NCBI GenBank assembly: GCA_040880365.1
Contig: JBBDIO010000016.1
Span: forward strand, 1-8,901
Direction: 5' to 3'
DNA from: JBBDIO01 sp040880365
GTDB taxonomy: Bacteria; Chloroflexota; Anaerolineae; Caldilineales; Caldilineaceae
Length of the DNA: 8,901 bases
Below, piece after piece: positions 6,124 through 8,901 of this stretch. Both the position numbers and the translations under genes were made by a program. Position 1 is the stretch's first letter; the number at the start of each line of letters is the position of its first letter. The notes beneath the pieces are model-generated. The model ran no database searches, was not told the DNA's origin, and saw only the letters and a program-made list of their open reading frames with translations.

Positions 6124-7913
6124 TTATTGGCACTCTGAGGCGTCGCCGGGGAAGTAGCTTGCCGGCACAGTGATGGGGTCTACCCGATCATAAAATCCCG
6201 CGGCATCCAGCTCGTAGGCCGTGATGAGGATAGGGGTAGGGCTATCGCTCTGGAAGTCGAAGCTGTGAAAGAATTCCCGATAGATGCCAAATGTGCCGCC
6301 TGTTGCATATCCCAACGCCAATATCTCGCCCGCGGGATCGGTAATCTCCAGCGAAACGTTGCCTTCAAATGTGTTGGAATAGCCGGCGAGCAACACGGTT
6401 TCGCAGAGGCGCGCGCCTTCTTTAGGCTGGTGAATATCAATGAAGCGTTGTCCTGGCAGCAGCGTCAGCGGAATTTCAACCTCTTGCATCATGCCGCCAT
6501 CCTGCATAGATTGTTCAAAAACAACCAGGGTGGCACTGACGGGTTCCTGCACGGTGAAGCGCAGGCCGGTGCGAAAGAAATCATAGCCATCTACCGAACC
6601 GCCAGTGGTGTAGCGTTCGGCAAGCACTTCGCCATCTTCCGCGCGCAACTGCATTTCCACATTGCCTTCAAAGGTCTGCGACAGGCCGATCACTTCGATC
6701 TGGGAGTGGTGTGCGCCCCCCGCCGCGGGCGAAAAAACATGGATGCGTCCGGCGTCCGCTTCCTGTTCCTCGGCTACGGCCTGCCAGAGGGCTAGCGCTG
6801 CCGAGGGTTCGCCGTACATTTCGGTGTGCAGGGCCACATGCGTTTCGTTGTGTATGTGTCCCTGGGCATCGGCATCCTCGCNNNNNNNNNNNNNNNNNNN
6901 NNNNNNNNNNNNNNNNNNNNNNNNNNNNNNNNNNNNNNNNNNNNNNNNNNNNNNNNNNNNNNNNNNNNNNNNNNNNNNNNNCTGCCCTTGGTGCCCTCAC
7001 CAGATTCCAAACCCGAAGTGTCGGCATCCTCTTCCATCGCGTTGCCACTACCGGTGTCGGTATCAGTATCAGTCTCAGACGCATTGCTGTCACTGGCTGC
7101 GCTTGGCGCAAGGAATACACTTTCGGGCGCGGGGATGGTCAATATCTGGCCCTGATAGAGATAGGCGCGCCCCCCCAAATCATTGGCCGCGACCAGATCT
7201 TCCACGCTGATGTTGAACTGGCGCGCGATGATTTGGAGCGAATCGCCGCGCAGCACCGTGTATTGACGGGCTGTGGGGGCAGTCTCCTCCATCCCATTTT
7301 CAGGTTCCGTTTCCTCCTCGCTGGGGCGCGTCAGACGCAATTCCTGGCCGCGATAGAGGGGATAGGCGCGCGTAAGGTTGTTGAAGGCGACCAGATCTTC
7401 CACGGATACGCCTGTGTTCTGGGCAATCAGCTGGAGCGAATCGCCCCGGCGCACAATATACACATCGTCGTCGACAGGGGGCGCAACCACGGCCGCGCGG
7501 CTGGCCGTCGATTCCCCGTCGCTTTCTTCATCCTCGCCCGCTTCACCCGCGGCTTCTTCATCTGCGTCTTCGGTTGCGTCTTCGGTGATGATTTCCGCGT
7601 CGGCTGGGCGCAGATAGAGATCGGAAGTGGCCGGCACGCGCAGCCGCTGTCCTATGCGCAAGTCGACGCCCGCTTCCAGCTCATTGGCGTCGAGCAATTC
7701 GTCTACACCCACGCCAAAGGCTTCGGCCAGCGCGTCGGCGCTGTCGCCACTGCGCACGATGTAAAACAGCTCCCCATCGATTTCCACGGTGGGAAAGGAA
7801 TCGCCCGCCCAGGCGGTGTGCAGATCGGTGCGCCAAAAGGCGACGCCGGCCAGGACGAAGGAAAGAAGAAAAATACCGACGAGCGTGATACGTGCCTTGG
7901 AATGCTTAGCCAT
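6124..7913 (-). CDS. Membrane-anchored LysM (x3) and Gmad2 (x2) cell-surface protein, interrupted by an assembly gap
   Basis: Before the gap 310 residues are readable from ATG 7913, which has a good AGGAG 8 nt upstream (7926-7922). Residues 9-27 are a membrane anchor or uncleaved signal. Three LysM domains follow at about 51-94, 151-195 and 217-261, each with a YxVRxGDS-type start and an IGQRLRVP-like end; LysM binds peptidoglycan or chitin-type glycans. They are separated by long acidic Glu/Asp/Thr/Ser linkers. After the 100 N the readable frame (6881-6124, about 251 residues, TAA at 6124) holds two Gmad2 Ig-like domains, each with TFEGNV, at roughly 6750-6465 and 6445-6160. The frames differ by one across the N run, but an N run of exactly 100 is a placeholder, so this is not evidence of a frameshift. 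The sequence right after the gap is open with no start needed and continues the acidic linker (EDADAQGH). Probably one gene; two genes are possible. The role would be a cell-wall-binding envelope protein. Confidence 0.8.
6882..6981. other. Assembly gap (100 N)
   Basis: Exactly 100 consecutive N, the usual placeholder for a scaffold gap of unknown length. It falls within a low-complexity acidic coding linker, whose short internal repeats probably broke the assembly. All reading frames crossing it are unreliable. Confidence 0.98.
7564..7587 (-). repeat. 12-bp tandem duplication in the acidic linker of the LysM gene
   Basis: gcgtcttcggtt and gcgtcttcggtg are adjacent 12-bp units encoding TEDATEDA in the linker between LysM 1 and LysM 2. 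A similar short repeat (tatcagtatcagtctcag, near 7061-7078) encodes the ETDTDTDT run near the assembly gap. Confidence 0.6.
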
Positions 7914-7921
7914 CAGCGGCG

Positions 7922-7926
7922 CTCCT
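7922..7926 (-). promoter_or_regulatory. Shine-Dalgarno site of the LysM gene
   Basis: Minus strand reads AGGAG, 8 nt before ATG 7913. It supports this start, which also directly precedes the membrane anchor. Confidence 0.75.
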
Positions 7927-8004
7927 GTGCGTGTGTCGAAAGGAATCTGTGCAGGCCGGACCAGTCGTGGACGAACGTTGTCGATTCACGGGTTCGGTAT
8001 GGAC

Positions 8005-8037
8005 AAAAAATGCCTGCGCAAACGAATATTTCAGGCA
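8005..8037 (-). terminator. Candidate intrinsic terminator
   Basis: On the minus strand TGCCTG (8037-8032), a 15-nt loop and CAGGCA (8016-8011) are followed directly by TTTTTT (8010-8005). The 6-bp stem plus T6 run has the form of a rho-independent terminator, though the loop is long. It lies about 310 nt after the MBL-fold gene and about 90 nt before the LysM gene. It could end a transcript coming from the right, end a small RNA within the intergenic region, or act in the LysM leader. Confidence 0.45.
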
Positions 8038-8059
8038 AAGAAAAATCAATATAAATGTT

Positions 8060-8174
8060 TACTGTTTTCTATATGGACCGGCTTTTCGGACTATACGTTG
8101 GATGTATATAGACTGCCCGTGCAGATAGTAGCGGTCTGTCGAGCATGTCAGAAAAATTGTGCCAGAAAACAGTA
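8060..8174. repeat. 11-bp inverted repeat with 93-nt spacer
   Basis: TACTGTTTTCT (8060-8070) and AGAAAACAGTA (8164-8174) are exact reverse complements, 93 nt apart. They could be paired regulator-binding sites, the basal stem of a structured RNA, or the ends of a small defunct mobile element; no transposase or target duplication is visible. An 8-bp GACCGGCT direct repeat follows each arm at a short distance. Confidence 0.5.
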
Positions 8175-8349
8175 TGCTAAGAAGACCGGCTGAGAAGACT
8201 TATTGCACGCGCGATGAAAGGCTTGTCGATGGTAGTCCAATGGTAGTCTGTTTCAGACAAACTCTGTGCCTAACATGATACCATAGTCTTCTCGTGTAGA
8301 AAAGTGTGTTTTGCGCCGATTTGAGAATCTTTCGCGATTGGATCAAAGG

Positions 8350-8832
8350 TTACGGCGCGCGCACATCATGCGGCGTCAACCACATTTGTGTGCCGTCGCT
8401 CCAGATGTGGATGCGCCCATGTAGATCGTTGCGCAAAACGGGCGTGGCGTCCAGCGTTTCCAACACCTGGGGATGGGGGTGACCGTAGCTGTTGACACCC
8501 ACCTGGATCACTGCCAGCCAGGGCCGCACTGCGTGTACAAATGCCGGGCTGGTGCTGGTTTGGCTGCCGTGATGACCGACTTTGAGCACGGTAGACTGGA
8601 GCGTCTCCGATGTCTCCGATAGATCTGATGGATCTGATGGATCGGTGTGGTTGTCTGCCAACAGATCGGCTTCGCCGGCGCGTCCGGCATCGCCGGTCAG
8701 GAGTACGCTGAAATTGCCGTAGACCAGCTTGAGCACCAGCGAATTTTCGTTGGTGCCGTCGGGTCCAATATAGCCCGCGGGGGGCGGCCACAGGACCCAC
8801 AACACCTGTTCTAAAACCGCCCAAATCGACAC
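8350..8832 (-). CDS. C-terminal half of a ComEC-type metallo-beta-lactamase-fold protein (5' part missing or disrupted)
   Basis: 160 residues from GTG 8832 to TAA 8350. The sequence matches the second half of the MBL-fold domain found at the C-terminus of ComEC/Rec2 and in stand-alone relatives: VLWPPP (13-18), NENSLVLKL (28-36), LLTGDA with metal ligand Asp48, LKVGHHGSQTSTSPAFV with the His87-His88 pair, VRPWLAVIQVG, then YGHPHPQVLETL (His118, His120) and a HGRIHIWSDG end. ComEC takes part in DNA uptake, its MBL domain being a proposed nuclease. The N-terminal half with the HxHxDH motif is absent. The frame stays open to 8889 and is stopped by TAA at 8892-8890; residues encoded upstream of the GTG (ALNEETANGD) still look like the family, so the GTG is probably not the original start. 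A nonsense mutation, frameshift or sequencing error is likely. An acidic repeat insertion (62-79) sits before LKVGHH. Family good; integrity doubtful. Confidence 0.72.
   Translation of the reverse strand: MSIWAVLEQVLWVLWPPPAGYIGPDGTNENSLVLKLVYGNFSVLLTGDAGRAGEADLLADNHTDPSDPSDLSETSETLQSTVLKVGHHGSQTSTSPAFVHAVRPWLAVIQVGVNSYGHPHPQVLETLDATPVLRNDLHGRIHIWSDGTQMWLTPHDVRAP
8603..8648 (-). repeat. 9-bp tandem repeats within the MBL-fold gene
   Basis: Two copies of gtctccgat (8603-8611, 8612-8620) are followed by gatctgatg (8622-8630, 8631-8639) and a degenerate third unit. In frame they encode the SETSET and DPSDPSD stretch inserted between LLTGDA and LKVGHHGS. The unit of three codons preserves the frame under slippage. 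Confidence 0.7.
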
Positions 8833-8901
8833 ACAATCCCCGTTGGCGGTTTCCTCATTTAGTGCATCCTCACGTCGATTCGTTCGCGCTTACTGACGAA
8901 T

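Larger units (their letters stand above)
7914..8349. other. AT-richer intergenic region without a convincing gene
   Basis: These 436 nt between the LysM gene and the MBL-fold gene are visibly lower in GC than their neighbours and hold no ORF with recognisable or codon-typical protein; the plus-strand frame over 7789-8193 is mainly the antisense of the LysM start. It contains a terminator-like hairpin (8005-8037), an 11-bp inverted repeat (8060-8070 with 8164-8174), an 8-bp direct repeat GACCGGCT (8076-8083, 8184-8191), a tandem ATGGTAGTC pair 11 bp apart (8229-8237, 8240-8248) and a small hairpin GTCTG-TTT-CAGAC (8246-8258). No tRNA or rRNA is recognisable. It must also hold the LysM promoter, but no clear box pair is seen. 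Confidence 0.6.

Noticed and set aside
6792..6881. Apparent C-terminal tail of the LysM protein after the gap (ending at 6792)
   Set aside because: It exists only because 100 N shift the frame by one; the neighbouring frame is open and encodes Gmad2 domains.
6711..8054. 447-residue plus-strand frame crossing the N run
   Set aside because: It spans unknown sequence and is antisense to three clear LysM domains.
8060..8174. Inverted repeat as terminal repeats of a miniature transposable element
   Set aside because: Only 115 bp, no target-site duplication is visible and no second copy occurs in the window; listed as a repeat only.

Overview
The window is about 60% GC and gene-dense, with five of six recognisable genes on the minus strand. 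It looks like part of a draft or metagenome-assembled genome, because positions 6882-6981 are a run of exactly 100 N. The gene style suggests a Chloroflexota bacterium (Anaerolineae/Caldilineae type): a family 5 substrate-binding lipoprotein, a membrane-anchored LysM plus Gmad2 surface protein, long acidic linkers, and a ParB-fold protein resembling free serine kinases. The phylum is an inference from style, not a proof.

Layout, left to right. 1-1201 (minus): N-terminal 400 residues of an ABC transporter substrate-binding lipoprotein (family 5), running off the left edge. 1202-1401: its upstream region, with a good Shine-Dalgarno site, a sigma70-like promoter and an inverted repeat whose arms cover the -35 and -10 boxes. 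1402-2787 (minus): a polytopic membrane protein closely resembling vertebrate ANKH (progressive ankylosis protein, MOP superfamily). 2791-4797 (minus): a family 2 glycoside hydrolase with both catalytic glutamates, ending only 3 nt before the ANKH-like start. 4798-4970: a divergent intergenic region with two copies of a 9-bp palindrome. 4971-6089 (plus): a SerK/SbnI-like ParB-fold protein. 6124-7913 (minus): three LysM domains, then the N gap, then two Gmad2 domains, most likely one gene. 7914-8349: a 436-nt AT-richer region without a convincing gene, holding an 11-bp inverted repeat and a terminator-like hairpin. 8350-8832 or slightly beyond (minus): the C-terminal half of a ComEC-type metallo-beta-lactamase-fold protein whose N-terminal metal-binding half is missing.

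How the genes may work together. The GH2 enzyme and the ANKH-like protein are almost certainly one transcription unit, followed on the same strand by a separately promoted importer lipoprotein. A reasonable reading is a small glycan or oligosaccharide utilisation locus: uptake, hydrolysis, and export of some anion or metabolite by the ANKH-like carrier. That is inference; no substrate is shown by the sequence.

The most noteworthy item is the bacterial ANKH homologue. It keeps most positions at which human ANKH mutations cause bone or mineral disease, and it is coupled to a glycosidase gene.
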